Below, piece by piece: positions 7,898 through 17,276 of a stretch of DNA of 32,623 nt (the stretch's first letter is position 1; each line of letters opens with the position of its first letter). The notes beneath the pieces are model-generated. The model ran no database searches, was not told where the DNA came from, and saw only the letters and a list, made by a program, of their open reading frames with translations. The DNA lies in contig JAZQUG010000028.1 in assembly GCA_045631225.1 (NCBI GenBank), positions 1-32,623 on the forward strand, in the 5' to 3' direction. This DNA comes from Fimenecus sp045631225 (GTDB lineage Bacteria > Bacillota > Clostridia > Oscillospirales > Acutalibacteraceae). Position numbers and translations under genes: made by a program.

Positions 7898-9253
7898 GTG
7901 AAAAGAATATTTAAAATTGTTCTTGTTTCATTAGTTTGTCTCTCTTTAGCTTCTTGTGAACATACTTTTTTGTCTGTTGAACAATTAATGCGACCACCAA
8001 AACTCAGTGGTGAAGACAGTGTTTTGCAGGCTGCTTTTGAAGCATCTGTGGAGGACGAAAAAGATATTGTTATGAAAACACCCTTCGGTGGTGATTACAG
8101 GTCATCATATATTCTTTTCGATATTGATAATGATAGTATAGAAGAGGCTATTGTTTTATATTCTGTACCCGGTGATGGCAATTTTGTTATTGCAAAGATT
8201 TTTGAGTATTCTGGTGGAGAATGGATTAATACTTCGCAAATTTATGGTAAGCATTCTGAAATATATGAAATTAACTTTGCAGACATAAATGGCGACGGTT
8301 GTCATGAAATCCTTTTAAGCTGGGCAAGTAAATCCGATGATGATAAAATTCTCCATAACGACTTGAATGTTTCTTATACATTGGAAATTTATTCATATGA
8401 CGGTGTAGAAAATGATTTGATTTTTACAGATAGTTATACAGAACTTTTCTTTAAAGATTTGAACAACAATCAAGCAGACGAAATTTTAATGTTCAAGGTT
8501 AATTTTTCCAATATTAATAATCTTACGACAGCAAGACTGATAAGCTTTAATAAAAATTATTCAGTTTCATGTGATGAAGTTATAACTATTTCAGATATGC
8601 CGGAAATAAAACATGTTGTCAGTGATAATGTTATTTCAGAAGGTAAAAAAATAACAAGAGTCTTTGTTGACGGAATGTTCAATGATTCAGAAGTTTATAC
8701 AGAGATAATTGAGTTTGATGATAAATTTAATATGTCACTTCCTTTATATAATAAAGCTGTCTCAGTTTTGCCGAAGACTCTGAGAAATGATGGACTTTAT
8801 TGTATGGATATTGACATGGACGGTACAATTGAAGTTCCGACAATGGATATTTATCCTTTTTCACAAAGAATTAACGGTGAAAAGAGCGAACCACTCAATC
8901 TTATTATCTGGTCAGAATATGTAAACAACAGATTTAATGTTAAATACAAAAGTCTGTTAAATACAAAAGTTGGTCACCTTGCCATAATTCCTGAAGATTT
9001 TATCGGCAAAATTACTGCGATATATGATGAGGAAAACCTAAATTTAACATTTTATTCTGTAACAACGGATGGTAAAATTAAAAGTGCACTTTTTTCATTC
9101 CGGATTTTCACTGTTCCGGATTGGGAAGAAAATAGTTTTAATTATGAGAAACTTCATGAAAATGATACTTATGTATATGGTTATTTGATTTTTAAAGCGG
9201 AAAATTATGATATGTATAAAAAATTCATATTAGAAAATTTTTATGCTTTATAA
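7898..9253 (+). CDS. Putative lipoprotein with Asp-rich FG-GAP/VCBS-like repeats
   Basis: This 451-residue protein starts at GTG behind AGAGG. A lipobox LASC places the lipidated cysteine at residue 20. The mature part contains spaced acidic motifs resembling calcium-binding FG-GAP/VCBS blades: DIDNDSIEEA, DINGDGCHEI, DLNNNQADEI and DIDMDGTIE. A beta-propeller or similar surface domain is therefore plausible, although the family was not recognised by name. The response regulator gene starts 17 bp downstream and the kinase follows, so a role as the extracytoplasmic partner or target of that two-component system is possible. It is also only 20 bp from cdaR, so it may belong to one long operon. 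Function is unknown. Confidence 0.75.
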   Translation: MKRIFKIVLVSLVCLSLASCEHTFLSVEQLMRPPKLSGEDSVLQAAFEASVEDEKDIVMKTPFGGDYRSSYILFDIDNDSIEEAIVLYSVPGDGNFVIAKIFEYSGGEWINTSQIYGKHSEIYEINFADINGDGCHEILLSWASKSDDDKILHNDLNVSYTLEIYSYDGVENDLIFTDSYTELFFKDLNNNQADEILMFKVNFSNINNLTTARLISFNKNYSVSCDEVITISDMPEIKHVVSDNVISEGKKITRVFVDGMFNDSEVYTEIIEFDDKFNMSLPLYNKAVSVLPKTLRNDGLYCMDIDMDGTIEVPTMDIYPFSQRINGEKSEPLNLIIWSEYVNNRFNVKYKSLLNTKVGHLAIIPEDFIGKITAIYDEENLNLTFYSVTTDGKIKSALFSFRIFTVPDWEENSFNYEKLHENDTYVYGYLIFKAENYDMYKKFILENFYAL

Positions 9254-9270
9254 TTAGTGAGGGATTTATT

Positions 9271-9981
9271 ATGAAAAATGTTTTAATTGCAGAAGATGAG
9301 TCTTCAATCAGAGATTTTGTTGTTATTAATCTTCGTCGTAGTGGGTATAAAGTTATAGAAGCAGCCAACGGAGAAGAAGCAATAAAAAAATTCAATGAAA
9401 ATTTTAATGATATTGATGTTGTAATACTTGATATTATGATGCCCGTTGTTGATGGTCTTGAAGTTTGTAAATACATACGAACAAAGAGTAATAGAGTAGG
9501 AATTGTAATGCTTACTGCAAAGACACAGGAAATGGATAAAATTACAGGACTTATGATTGGTGCTGATGATTATATTACAAAACCATTTTCTCCTTCAGAA
9601 TTAATAGCAAGAGTTGATGCTATTTACAGAAGGGTTTCATTATCAGGTTCATTTGAAAGTAAAAATACAGAATCTCATATTATCTCACATGATGATTTTG
9701 TACTTGATTTAAAAAGTCATTCGTTTAAAAAGAATGGTGAAGAAATTGAGCTTACTCAGATTGAATTTCAGATTGTTGAATTCTTTTTTAACAATCCTAA
9801 CGTAGCATTTAAAAGAAATGATATTTTAAAATCCGTTTGGGGAGATTCTTATTATGGTGATGAAAAAATTGTAGATGTAAATATTCACAGAATAAGAAAT
9901 AAAATAGAAGAAGACCCGACACATCCAAAGTACCTTTCTACTGTCTGGGGTGTAGGTTATAAATGGGTTGTTCATAACTAA
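9271..9981 (+). CDS. OmpR/PhoB-family response regulator
   Basis: An N-terminal receiver domain (about 1-120) has the acidic pair in AEDE, the phospho-acceptor D54 in VILDIMMP, the conserved Thr in VMLTAK and the Lys in ITKPF. A C-terminal winged-helix DNA-binding domain (about 140-236) follows, with the VDVNIHRIRNKIE recognition-helix region and the terminal VWGVGYKW hairpin of the OmpR class. The 236-residue length is typical. The kinase gene begins 21 bp downstream. Because the neighbours are a lipoprotein, membrane genes and cda genes, envelope regulation is a reasonable guess; its targets cannot be read from the sequence. Confidence 0.95.
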   Translation: MKNVLIAEDESSIRDFVVINLRRSGYKVIEAANGEEAIKKFNENFNDIDVVILDIMMPVVDGLEVCKYIRTKSNRVGIVMLTAKTQEMDKITGLMIGADDYITKPFSPSELIARVDAIYRRVSLSGSFESKNTESHIISHDDFVLDLKSHSFKKNGEEIELTQIEFQIVEFFFNNPNVAFKRNDILKSVWGDSYYGDEKIVDVNIHRIRNKIEEDPTHPKYLSTVWGVGYKWVVHN

Positions 9982-10002
9982 AATAAATGGTGGTGACAAA
10001 AG

Positions 10003-11406
10003 TTGAAAAATAGTAGTATTGTTAAGCGATGGGGTATGTCTGTTCTTGCTACAACTATTTTTATCACTCTTGGCATCGGTATTTTTACCTGCTTTTTTGT
10101 AAAACAACAATACTATAATTCCGTTGAGTCAACATTACAATCAAGAGCAAATTCTCTGGTTATGTCGTATTTTGATTCACAAACATTCGTTGTTGATTCA
10201 ATGTTTTATGATATGGCAATTGATTTTGTCAATGATTTCCCTGATAAAGAGATTATGGAAGTATGGGTAATTGATAAAAACGGTAATGTTGTTGCATCAT
10301 CCACCGGATTTTCAGTTAAGAATGAAAGCTATCCTGATTACGATTATGCGTTAAGTAATAATGATGGTATCGGTCGTTGGGTTGGCAAAATGAGTAATAA
10401 TGAAAAGGTTATGGCATTGACTTACGTTCTTCCGGATAATCAGCAGGGTGTTTCGGGAGCAATAAGATATGTTATTTCACTTGAAGATGTGGATAATCAA
10501 TTATTTCAGGTTTTCCTTTTAGTATCATCTTTAATGGTGCTCATAATTGCCTTTATCTGTATTTCCGGTGCATTCTTCATAAGGTCAATTATTATTCCTG
10601 TCCGTGAAATTAATGAAACAGCAACTAAAATTGCCAAGGGTGATTTTACTGTTTCAATTGATAAGCATAAATATAATGATGAAATCGGTCAATTATGTGA
10701 AACGATTAATAATATGGCTTATGAAATCGGTGAAGCTGACAGAGTTAAAAGTGAGTTTATTTCTACCGTGTCTCATGAGCTACGAACACCTTTAACAGCA
10801 ATTAAGGGATGGGGAGAAACAATTCTTTTTTCTCAGGATGACAATGAGGTAGTCAATAAAGGACTTGATGTTATTGTTACTGAGTCTGACCGCTTATCTG
10901 ACCTTGTTGAGGATTTACTGGATTTCTCAAGAATGGATAGGGGAAAGCTATCATTAAAGGTATCAGAATTTGATATTGTAAGAGAATTAAATAAGGTTAT
11001 CGAATCTTTTGAAACCCGTTCTGTTCAGGAAGATATTAAAATAATTTCTGATATTACAACTGATACATTAATAATTAACGGTGATAAAAACAGAATCAAA
11101 CAAGCGTTGATTAATATTTTCGATAATGCTTTTAAATACAATAAAAAAGAAGGGTTCGTTAAAATATCCCTTGAAGAGGTTGAAAATAAGGTTGTTATTT
11201 CAATCACTGATAATGGTTGTGGTATTTCAAGATATGATTTACCAAGAATTACAGAAAAATTTTATAAAGCAAACAACAGTGTGCGAGGCAGCGGTATAGG
11301 TCTTGCAGTAACAGACGAAATAATAAAAATGCATAATGGTGAAATGAAAATTGAAAGTACCATAGGTGAGGGTACATCAGTTTCAATTATTTTACCTATT
11401 AATTAG
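10003..11406 (+). CDS. Membrane sensor histidine kinase with HAMP domain
   Basis: This 467-residue kinase starts at TTG behind GGTGGTGA (9989-9996). A first membrane segment (about 11-33), an extracytoplasmic sensor of about 135 residues, and a second segment (about 169-194) are followed by HAMP (about 195-245), a HisKA domain with H258 in STVSHELRTPL, and a HATPase with the N box (NIFDNAFKYN), DNGCGIS and GSGIGLAV. The general architecture is like PhoR/WalK kinases but there is no clear PAS domain. It is the evident partner of the preceding regulator. The sensor region is not recognisable, so the signal is unknown. Confidence 0.95.
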   Translation: MKNSSIVKRWGMSVLATTIFITLGIGIFTCFFVKQQYYNSVESTLQSRANSLVMSYFDSQTFVVDSMFYDMAIDFVNDFPDKEIMEVWVIDKNGNVVASSTGFSVKNESYPDYDYALSNNDGIGRWVGKMSNNEKVMALTYVLPDNQQGVSGAIRYVISLEDVDNQLFQVFLLVSSLMVLIIAFICISGAFFIRSIIIPVREINETATKIAKGDFTVSIDKHKYNDEIGQLCETINNMAYEIGEADRVKSEFISTVSHELRTPLTAIKGWGETILFSQDDNEVVNKGLDVIVTESDRLSDLVEDLLDFSRMDRGKLSLKVSEFDIVRELNKVIESFETRSVQEDIKIISDITTDTLIINGDKNRIKQALINIFDNAFKYNKKEGFVKISLEEVENKVVISITDNGCGISRYDLPRITEKFYKANNSVRGSGIGLAVTDEIIKMHNGEMKIESTIGEGTSVSIILPIN

Positions 11407-11421
11407 TAAGGAGAATATAAT

Positions 11422-12399
11422 TTGAGTAAAAAACAGCAACACAAAACATCAATAGGCGGACAAGCACTTATTGAAGGTATTATGATGAAAGGACCTAAGG
11501 GTACTGCCATGTCTGTTCGTATGCCTGACGGTACAATCGAAACAGAATTGGAAGAAAACACTAATCAGGGTAAAAAAACAATATATAAAATCCCTGTTGT
11601 ACGTGGTGTGTTTGCCTTTGCTGATTCAATGATTACAGGTTACAAGTATCTTATGAAATCAGCTGATAAGGCTATGACAGAGGAAGAAAAGCAGGAGGAT
11701 ATGTCAAAGCTTGATAAGTGGCTTAATGACCATATGGGTGAAAAAATGATGGGTGTTATTACTGCCGTTTCATCCGTTCTCGGCGTTGTACTTTCAATGC
11801 TTATTTTCCTTTATCTTCCTATCGAAGCAGTAGATTTGTTTGATACATATCTTCTCAAAAATGCAGATATTTCAAAGTATCATCCTTTAATCGAAGGATT
11901 TATGAGAATTGGAATTTTTATTCTTTATATGTATCTTGTTTCAAAAATGGATATGATAAGACGTGTATTTATGTATCACGGTGCTGAGCATAAAACAATC
12001 TTCTGTTATGAAAACGGACTTGAATTAACTGTTGAAAATGTAAGAAAACAATCAAGATTACATCCGAGATGCGGTACAGCATTTATGTTTGTTATGCTTA
12101 TTTTAAGTATGGCTGTTTCATTTTCACTTGTTGTAATTTTCCCTCAGCTTGCTACCATAAACAAAATCCTTTGGATGCTTATTAAAATTGCTATATTACC
12201 TGTAATAATGGGAATCGGATATGAATTCATTAAGTATGCGGGTAAACACGAAAACTTTTTAGTTAAAATTCTTTCATATCCTGGTCTTTTAATGCAAAGA
12301 ATCACAACTGTTGAACCGACAGACGACATTATTGAGGTTGCTATTGAATCAATAAAGGCTGTTTTAACTGATAATCCTGAGGATGATATGATAAAATGA
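11422..12399 (+). CDS. DUF1385 membrane protein (YqhQ-like)
   Basis: The 325-residue protein starts at TTG behind AAGGAGA. The family signature is clear: an N-terminal IGGQALIEGIMMKGP, then four or more hydrophobic segments in roughly 110-285, and the conserved loop HGAEHKTIFCYE followed by SRLHPRCGTAF. It is an integral membrane protein of unknown biochemical role, widely conserved in Firmicutes next to prmC, prfA or rpmE. Here prmC follows with a 4-bp ATGA overlap, matching that conserved context, but prfA is absent from the window. Confidence 0.9.
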   Translation: MSKKQQHKTSIGGQALIEGIMMKGPKGTAMSVRMPDGTIETELEENTNQGKKTIYKIPVVRGVFAFADSMITGYKYLMKSADKAMTEEEKQEDMSKLDKWLNDHMGEKMMGVITAVSSVLGVVLSMLIFLYLPIEAVDLFDTYLLKNADISKYHPLIEGFMRIGIFILYMYLVSKMDMIRRVFMYHGAEHKTIFCYENGLELTVENVRKQSRLHPRCGTAFMFVMLILSMAVSFSLVVIFPQLATINKILWMLIKIAILPVIMGIGYEFIKYAGKHENFLVKILSYPGLLMQRITTVEPTDDIIEVAIESIKAVLTDNPEDDMIK

Positions 12400-13226
12400 T
12401 TTTAAAAGAATTATATTCATATTGTGTCAACGAATTGTCATTTACTGATGATAACTTATTTGAAGCACTTTGCCTTTTTGAAGATATTTTAGGCTATTCT
12501 AAAGAGCAGATTTATTTAAGTAATATTGAAGCTTCTCAAAATGATATTTTAAAATTGGATAATTCAATTACAAGAAGAAAAAATGGTGAACCATTACAAT
12601 ATATTCTCGGTAAATGGGACTTTTATGACCTTACATTCACTGTGGGTGAGGGTGTTTTGATTCCAAGACCTGAGACTGAAATGCTTGTTGATTTTGCTTT
12701 GGATAAGCTTAAAAATATAGAGAATCCCGTTGTATATGACCTGTGCTCGGGTTCAGGCTGTATCGGACTTACAATAGCAAAACATCGTAAGGATGCAACT
12801 GTGTATCTTCTTGAAAAAGAAAGAAATGCATTAAAATACCTTTTAAAAAATAAGGTTGACCTCGAACTTGAAAATGTAGTGGTTGTTTTTGATGATTTAT
12901 TTACGGTTGATTTGTCAATTTTCCCTGAAGCTGATTTGATTTTGTCAAATCCACCATACATTATTTCAGATGAAATTGCACAATTACAGAAAGAAGTTCT
13001 CTTTGAACCATCTTCTGCACTTGACGGAGGAAATGATGGTCTTGTTTTTTACAGATGTCTTGCTGACAGATGGTGCGACAAGGTTAAAAACAATGGTTTT
13101 ATAGCTCTTGAGTGTGGGGAAGAACAAAGCAGTTCAATAATTGACATTTTTAGTGATAAATATGTTGAAAAGAATGTTATTTTTGATTTCAACAATATTG
13201 ACAGAATTGTAACTTTTGGAATATAA
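12396..13226 (+). CDS. prmC: Release factor glutamine methyltransferase
   Basis: This SAM-dependent enzyme methylates the GGQ glutamine of release factors RF1 and RF2. The 276-residue sequence shows an N-terminal helical domain, GVLIPRPETE (87-96), the SAM-binding YDLCSGSGCIGL (114-125) and the catalytic NPPY (185-188) that marks N5-glutamine methyltransferases, followed by ALDGGNDGL. Its usual partner prfA is not here. The start overlaps the stop of the DUF1385 gene, giving translational coupling. Confidence 0.95.
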   Translation: MILKELYSYCVNELSFTDDNLFEALCLFEDILGYSKEQIYLSNIEASQNDILKLDNSITRRKNGEPLQYILGKWDFYDLTFTVGEGVLIPRPETEMLVDFALDKLKNIENPVVYDLCSGSGCIGLTIAKHRKDATVYLLEKERNALKYLLKNKVDLELENVVVVFDDLFTVDLSIFPEADLILSNPPYIISDEIAQLQKEVLFEPSSALDGGNDGLVFYRCLADRWCDKVKNNGFIALECGEEQSSSIIDIFSDKYVEKNVIFDFNNIDRIVTFGI

Positions 13227-13258
13227 TACTAATTTAGATATAGTGAAAGGAATTTCAG

Positions 13259-13924
13259 ATGATTTTAGATATATTAAGAGGTAATTCTGACGGCTTAAGT
13301 CTTCTTATTACTTTTTTTTCTCGATTATTCGTAATATTCTGTACAATGCCTATCCATGAGTACGCTCATGCTTTGATTGCTACAAAGCTTGGTGACCAGA
13401 CTCCTCGTTTGTCAGGGCGTCTCACCTTAAGTCCAATGGCACACATTTCACCTCTAGGTGCAATTATGATTTTCCTTTGTGGCTTTGGTTATGCAAAGCC
13501 TGTAAATGTGAATCCAAGGAATTTCAAGGACCCTAAAAAGGGAATGGCTTTAACTGCTATTGCAGGACCGATTTCAAATCTTATTATGGGATTTATTTTT
13601 ATTTTCATTGCAACACTTGTGGGAAATCTCGGTGATTCTTCATCAACAATGATATATGCGATATATTATTTTCTCACTTTTGCAGGTGCTGTTAATGTTA
13701 ATCTTGCAGTTTTCAACTTGTTGCCTATTCCGCCTTTGGACGGCTCAAGAATTTTACAGCTTTTAATTCCTGCAAAGCATTATTATAAGTTTTTACAGTA
13801 CGAAAGATATGTTGTACTTGTTGTTTTTGTTCTTATTATGACAGGTGTTCTTTCAAGGCCTCTTTCAATTATTTCAAACATTATAATTAACTTATTCTCT
13901 AATATTGCAAGCTTACCATTTTAA
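13259..13924 (+). CDS. Site-2-protease-like M50 family membrane protein
   Basis: This 221-residue integral membrane protein has a zinc-protease motif HEYAH (33-37) in the first helix region and a later NLLPIPPLDGS segment that carries the conserved Asp of the M50B (YwhC/rhomboid-independent, short S2P) group. About five hydrophobic segments are present, with no PDZ domain or CBS domain. Members of this group lie next to scpA-scpB in many Clostridia; their substrates are mostly unknown. ATG 13259 follows GAAAGGA. The ScpA gene begins 17 bp after its stop. Confidence 0.88.
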   Translation: MILDILRGNSDGLSLLITFFSRLFVIFCTMPIHEYAHALIATKLGDQTPRLSGRLTLSPMAHISPLGAIMIFLCGFGYAKPVNVNPRNFKDPKKGMALTAIAGPISNLIMGFIFIFIATLVGNLGDSSSTMIYAIYYFLTFAGAVNVNLAVFNLLPIPPLDGSRILQLLIPAKHYYKFLQYERYVVLVVFVLIMTGVLSRPLSIISNIIINLFSNIASLPF

Positions 13925-13941
13925 AAATTAAGGAAGTTTTT

Positions 13942-14679
13942 ATGGAAAAAATATCATATAAAATAGATGTTTTTGAAGGTCCGATGGACTTGCTTCTTCA
14001 TCTTATTTCAAAGCATAAATTGAATATATATGATATTCCGATTGTTACTCTTGTCGAGCAGTATGTTGACTATGTTCGTCAGATGCAGGAGGAAGATATG
14101 TATGTTGCATCTGAATTTCTTGAGATGGCAGCACGTCTTGTATATCTTAAATCTGTGTCATTACTTCCTGTTTATGCTGAAGCAGAAGAGCTTAAAAACG
14201 AGCTTCAGGGTGAGCTTATTGAATACAGAGATATGAAATTGATGGCAGAAAAGTTATCAGAAAATACTGAAGGCTTTTCAAGTTATATCAGAAAACAGGA
14301 AAAAATCGAGGTTGACCAGACATACAGAAGATTTCATGAAATTAGTGAGCTTTTTAATGCTTATATTTCTGCTGCAGGTAAGAAATTAAATCAATTGCCT
14401 CCACCGATTGAGGCATTTCGTGAGATTGTTGTTAAGAAAGTTGTTTCTGTTAGTTCAAAAATTTCGAATATTTTTAAAAAGCTTTCTTCAAAAAATAAAA
14501 AAACAAATTGGAAATCGTTATTTACCGATGCTGAATCCCGTTCAGATATGGTTGCTACATTTTTAGCAGTGCTTGAGCTTACAAAATCTAAAAAAGTTCA
14601 GGTTTTAGGTGATGGTGAGGATGCAGAGGTGCAGTTATTAGACTCTGACTTTACAGATGTCAGTGAGGAGTGGAATTAG
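13942..14679 (+). CDS. scpA: Segregation and condensation protein A
   Basis: ScpA is the kleisin subunit that bridges the two heads of the SMC dimer in the chromosome-condensing complex. The N-terminal signature VFEGPMDLLLHLI followed by KLNIYDIPIV is diagnostic, and the C-terminal winged-helix part (about 190-235) carries ATFLAVLELTK. The 245-residue length is normal. It runs to within 1 bp of the preferred scpB start. The smc gene itself is not in the window. Confidence 0.95.
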   Translation: MEKISYKIDVFEGPMDLLLHLISKHKLNIYDIPIVTLVEQYVDYVRQMQEEDMYVASEFLEMAARLVYLKSVSLLPVYAEAEELKNELQGELIEYRDMKLMAEKLSENTEGFSSYIRKQEKIEVDQTYRRFHEISELFNAYISAAGKKLNQLPPPIEAFREIVVKKVVSVSSKISNIFKKLSSKNKKTNWKSLFTDAESRSDMVATFLAVLELTKSKKVQVLGDGEDAEVQLLDSDFTDVSEEWN

Positions 14680-14680
14680 C

Positions 14681-15253
14681 GTGAAGGCAAGTAAATTACA
14701 GGCTGCAGTTGAAGCGATTCTGTTTGCTTCCGGTGAACCCGTAGAGCTTGATAAAATTGCAGAAGTTCTCCGGATTGAGCCTGAAGTCTGTGAACAGGTT
14801 ATATTGAATCTTTCTGCTAAATTGGATGAAACAAATAGTGGCATCTGTGTTCTTAAGCTTGATAATATGTATCAGTTATCTTCGAGAACAGAGTATGCAG
14901 AGGTTATCCGTGATGTTTTAGAGCTTCGAAAAAATACACCTTTGTCAGCAGCAGCTTTTGAAGTTCTTGCCGTTATTGCATATAATCAGCCTGTCACAAA
15001 GTCTTTTGTCGAACAGATTCGTGGTGTTGATTGTAGTGGTGTAATCTCTACACTTTGTCAGAAAAAGCTTATTGAAGAAAAAGGCAGACTTGATTTGCCG
15101 GGAAGACCATTGGTTTACGGTACAACCCCTGATTTCCTCAGATGCTTCTCAATATCTTCTCTTGATGAGTTGCCCGATTTACCGCAAAAAGAGACAGAAC
15201 AGGAAAACGACAGTGAAGTTGTTGTTGAGGAAAATGACACAGCTACAGAATAA
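14681..15253 (+). CDS. scpB: Segregation and condensation protein B
   Basis: ScpB forms a winged-helix dimer that binds ScpA in the SMC complex. Family features are LQAAVEAILFASGEPV, the PLSAAAFEVLAVIAYNQPVT segment in the second winged helix, and the DLPGRPLVYGTT end; an acidic tail of about 25 residues follows. I take GTG 14681 because GAGGAG (14665-14670) is its only credible ribosome site. An in-frame ATG at 14657, inside scpA, would add eight residues and has no such site. The chosen start gives 190 residues, close to the Bacillus length. Confidence 0.93.
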   Translation: MKASKLQAAVEAILFASGEPVELDKIAEVLRIEPEVCEQVILNLSAKLDETNSGICVLKLDNMYQLSSRTEYAEVIRDVLELRKNTPLSAAAFEVLAVIAYNQPVTKSFVEQIRGVDCSGVISTLCQKKLIEEKGRLDLPGRPLVYGTTPDFLRCFSISSLDELPDLPQKETEQENDSEVVVEENDTATE

Positions 15254-15288
15254 TTAAATTCATTTATTACATATAAGGAGGTGTTCTT

Positions 15289-15999
15289 TTGACTTTTCTA
15301 TATATTTTATTAGGAATTATTTTGTTCTTTGTAATTCTTTTAAGTATCAGAATTACAATTAATGCAGAATACTTTGATGAATTCAAATTGAGTATTCAAT
15401 GGCTTTTCTTAAAAATTCAGATTCTTCCGTCAAAAAAGAAGGACAAACCTGAAAAGGAAAAGAAACCAAAGAAAGAAAAAGAAAAGAAAGAAGAAACTGC
15501 TCCTGAATCCGAACCAAACCCTGAAGAACAGACAGAGAAAAAAGAAAATATATTTGTTACATTTTATAATAATCAGGGCTTTGACGGTGTAATTGAACTT
15601 ATCAATAATGCAGCATCATCACTTGGTAAGATGTTTTCTTCATTTAAGAAGCATATTGTTATCCGTGAGTTGTATTTATTTATGACTGTTACAGGTGGAT
15701 GCGATGCAGCAGAAACTGCTATGGAATATGGCAGAATATGTCAGAAGGTATTTCCAGCAATGGGATTTATCTGTACAAATCTTCCTGTAAAAAAATATGA
15801 TGTTGAAATTGAACCTGATTTTATCGGTCTTAAGAATTCAGCACAGTTTGCAACATCAATACATATCAGACCAATCTTCTTCATCAATGCAGTAATTGTT
15901 CTTGTTTTCAGATTAGTCTTTAAAGTTGTATTAAAATTCCTTAAAGGAATAAAAAATAAATCAAAAAATCAAAATATAAATGAAGGTGGTGCTTTATGA
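15289..15999 (+). CDS. DUF2953 membrane-anchored protein (YtfI-like)
   Basis: This 236-residue protein starts at TTG behind AAGGAGG. One N-terminal membrane segment (about 3-22), a highly charged Lys/Glu/Pro linker (about 52-90), then a compact domain and a second hydrophobic stretch near 200-225 are visible. The DUF2953 family is recognised by IRITINAEY and the later ELYLFMTVTGGCDAAETAMEYGRI. In Bacillus the homologue ytfI lies just before ytfJ (gerW), and that pairing is kept here with a 4-bp overlap. A role with GerW in the forespore is inferred from context only. Confidence 0.8.
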   Translation: MTFLYILLGIILFFVILLSIRITINAEYFDEFKLSIQWLFLKIQILPSKKKDKPEKEKKPKKEKEKKEETAPESEPNPEEQTEKKENIFVTFYNNQGFDGVIELINNAASSLGKMFSSFKKHIVIRELYLFMTVTGGCDAAETAMEYGRICQKVFPAMGFICTNLPVKKYDVEIEPDFIGLKNSAQFATSIHIRPIFFINAVIVLVFRLVFKVVLKFLKGIKNKSKNQNINEGGAL

Positions 16000-16430
16000 T
16001 GAAAGATAAGTCATCAGCAGCAGGAATTCTCGAATCAACAATTGAAAAGGTAAAAGACCTTGTAAATGTTAGTACAATCATTGGTGAGCCAATGAAAGTA
16101 GATGGAGGAGTTACAATTATTCCTGTTTCTAAAGTTACATATGGCTTTGCTTCAGGTGGCTCTGATTTCCCATCAAAGTCAAATAAGGATATCTTTGGCG
16201 GTGGTGGCGGTGCCGGCGTTACAATTCTTCCGGTTGCTTTCCTTGTAATTGATGCTTACGGAAATGTTGATGTTAAGCATATCACAGCATTTGACAATGC
16301 AGCTGAGCGTATTGTAGGTCTTGTTCCAGAAATGTTTGATAAAGTATCAAATGCAGTTAATAAAGCAAAAAAGGACAAGGCTCTTAATGCAGAAATGACA
16401 AGTGTTTCTGCAGAAGAAACAGCAGAATAA
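15996..16430 (+). CDS. gerW: Spore germination protein GerW (YtfJ family)
   Basis: The 144-residue protein has the family core VGEPM-like VIIGEPMKVDGGVTIIPVSKVTYGFASGG split as IGEPM, VTIIPVSKV and YGFASGG, then a glycine-rich patch GGGGGAGVTILPVAF (about 69-83). Bacillus GerW (YtfJ) is a forespore-expressed protein needed for normal L-alanine-dependent germination and is found in nearly all spore formers. Its presence, with SpoVM further on, argues for a sporulating host. The ATG overlaps the DUF2953 stop; a second ATG directly after it (15999) is an equal option. Confidence 0.88.
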   Translation: MMKDKSSAAGILESTIEKVKDLVNVSTIIGEPMKVDGGVTIIPVSKVTYGFASGGSDFPSKSNKDIFGGGGGAGVTILPVAFLVIDAYGNVDVKHITAFDNAAERIVGLVPEMFDKVSNAVNKAKKDKALNAEMTSVSAEETAE

Positions 16431-16453
16431 TTATAAATATTTATTATAGTCAG

Positions 16454-16479
16454 CGTTGAGGGATTTTTATCTCTCAACG
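16454..16479. terminator. Hairpin after gerW, weak or partial terminator
   Basis: A 10-bp stem (CGTTGAGGGA, 16454-16463, with 16470-16479, one G-T pair) closes a TTTTTA loop. No T-run follows, so read-through into rluB is likely. It could limit transcription or stabilise the upstream mRNA end. Confidence 0.4.
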
Positions 16480-16529
16480 GTGATTCTATGTTGTATTACT
16501 GATAAAAATTAAAGGTTTTAGGTGTAGTT

Positions 16530-17276
16530 ATGGCAGATAATAAAGTCAGACTTCAGAAATATTTGTCTGAATGCGGAGTTGCTTCACGAAGAAAAGCTGA
16601 GGATTTGATTGCAGCAGGTAAGGTAAAAGTAAACGGCAGACCTGCTACTATTGGTGATAAGATTGACCCGAAAAGTGACACAGTTGTTGTTGCAGGTAAA
16701 AAGATAAGAAAAAGTAAAAAGAATACCTATATTATGCTTCATAAGCCAAGAGGTTTTATTACAACCTTAAGTGATGAAATGGGTAGAAAATGTGTAGCAC
16801 AGCTTATTGAAGATGTGGGTACAAGAGTTTATCCTGTAGGCAGATTGGACAGAGATTCCGAAGGACTCTTATTACTTACTGATGATGGTGAGTTTGCTAA
16901 TTTGTTAACTCATCCTACTCATCATGTTCCAAAGACATATCGTGTTACAATCAGACCTACTATCACTGATGAACAGATTACTGCATTAACAACAGGTATC
17001 TTAATTGATGGTCGTATGACTATGCCGTCTGAAGTTCGTGTTTTAGAGAAAAAAGAAGGCAGAGTTGTAATTGAAATCATAATTTATGAAGGCAGAAACC
17101 GTCAGATTAGAAAGATGTGCGATGCATTGGGTCTTGAGGTTGCAAGACTTAAGAGAACACAGATTGGTTCAGTTAAACTTGGTATGCTTAAACAAGGTGA
17201 CTGGCGTAATCTCACTGATGAAGAAGTGCATAAGCTTATGGTTGCAGCATCTGTTGACAGAAAGAACGTTAAATAA
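16530..17276 (+). CDS. rluB: 23S rRNA pseudouridine synthase, RluB family
   Basis: An N-terminal S4 RNA-binding domain (about 6-60: VRLQKYLSECGVASRRKAE) precedes a RsuA/RluB-type pseudouridine synthase domain. The catalytic Asp is D107 in VGRLDRDSEGLLLL, and the YEGRNRQIRKMC motif near the C-terminus is intact. The 248-residue length fits RluB of Firmicutes, which modifies 23S rRNA near position 2605; RsuA (16S) is the main alternative. Its stop shares one base with the start of the following unknown gene. Confidence 0.93.
   Translation: MADNKVRLQKYLSECGVASRRKAEDLIAAGKVKVNGRPATIGDKIDPKSDTVVVAGKKIRKSKKNTYIMLHKPRGFITTLSDEMGRKCVAQLIEDVGTRVYPVGRLDRDSEGLLLLTDDGEFANLLTHPTHHVPKTYRVTIRPTITDEQITALTTGILIDGRMTMPSEVRVLEKKEGRVVIEIIIYEGRNRQIRKMCDALGLEVARLKRTQIGSVKLGMLKQGDWRNLTDEEVHKLMVAASVDRKNVK

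Noticed and set aside
15425..15560. Lysine/glutamate-rich stretch as a repeat or frameshift
   Set aside because: It is an in-frame charged linker that is ordinary for DUF2953 proteins; the frame is continuous on both sides.
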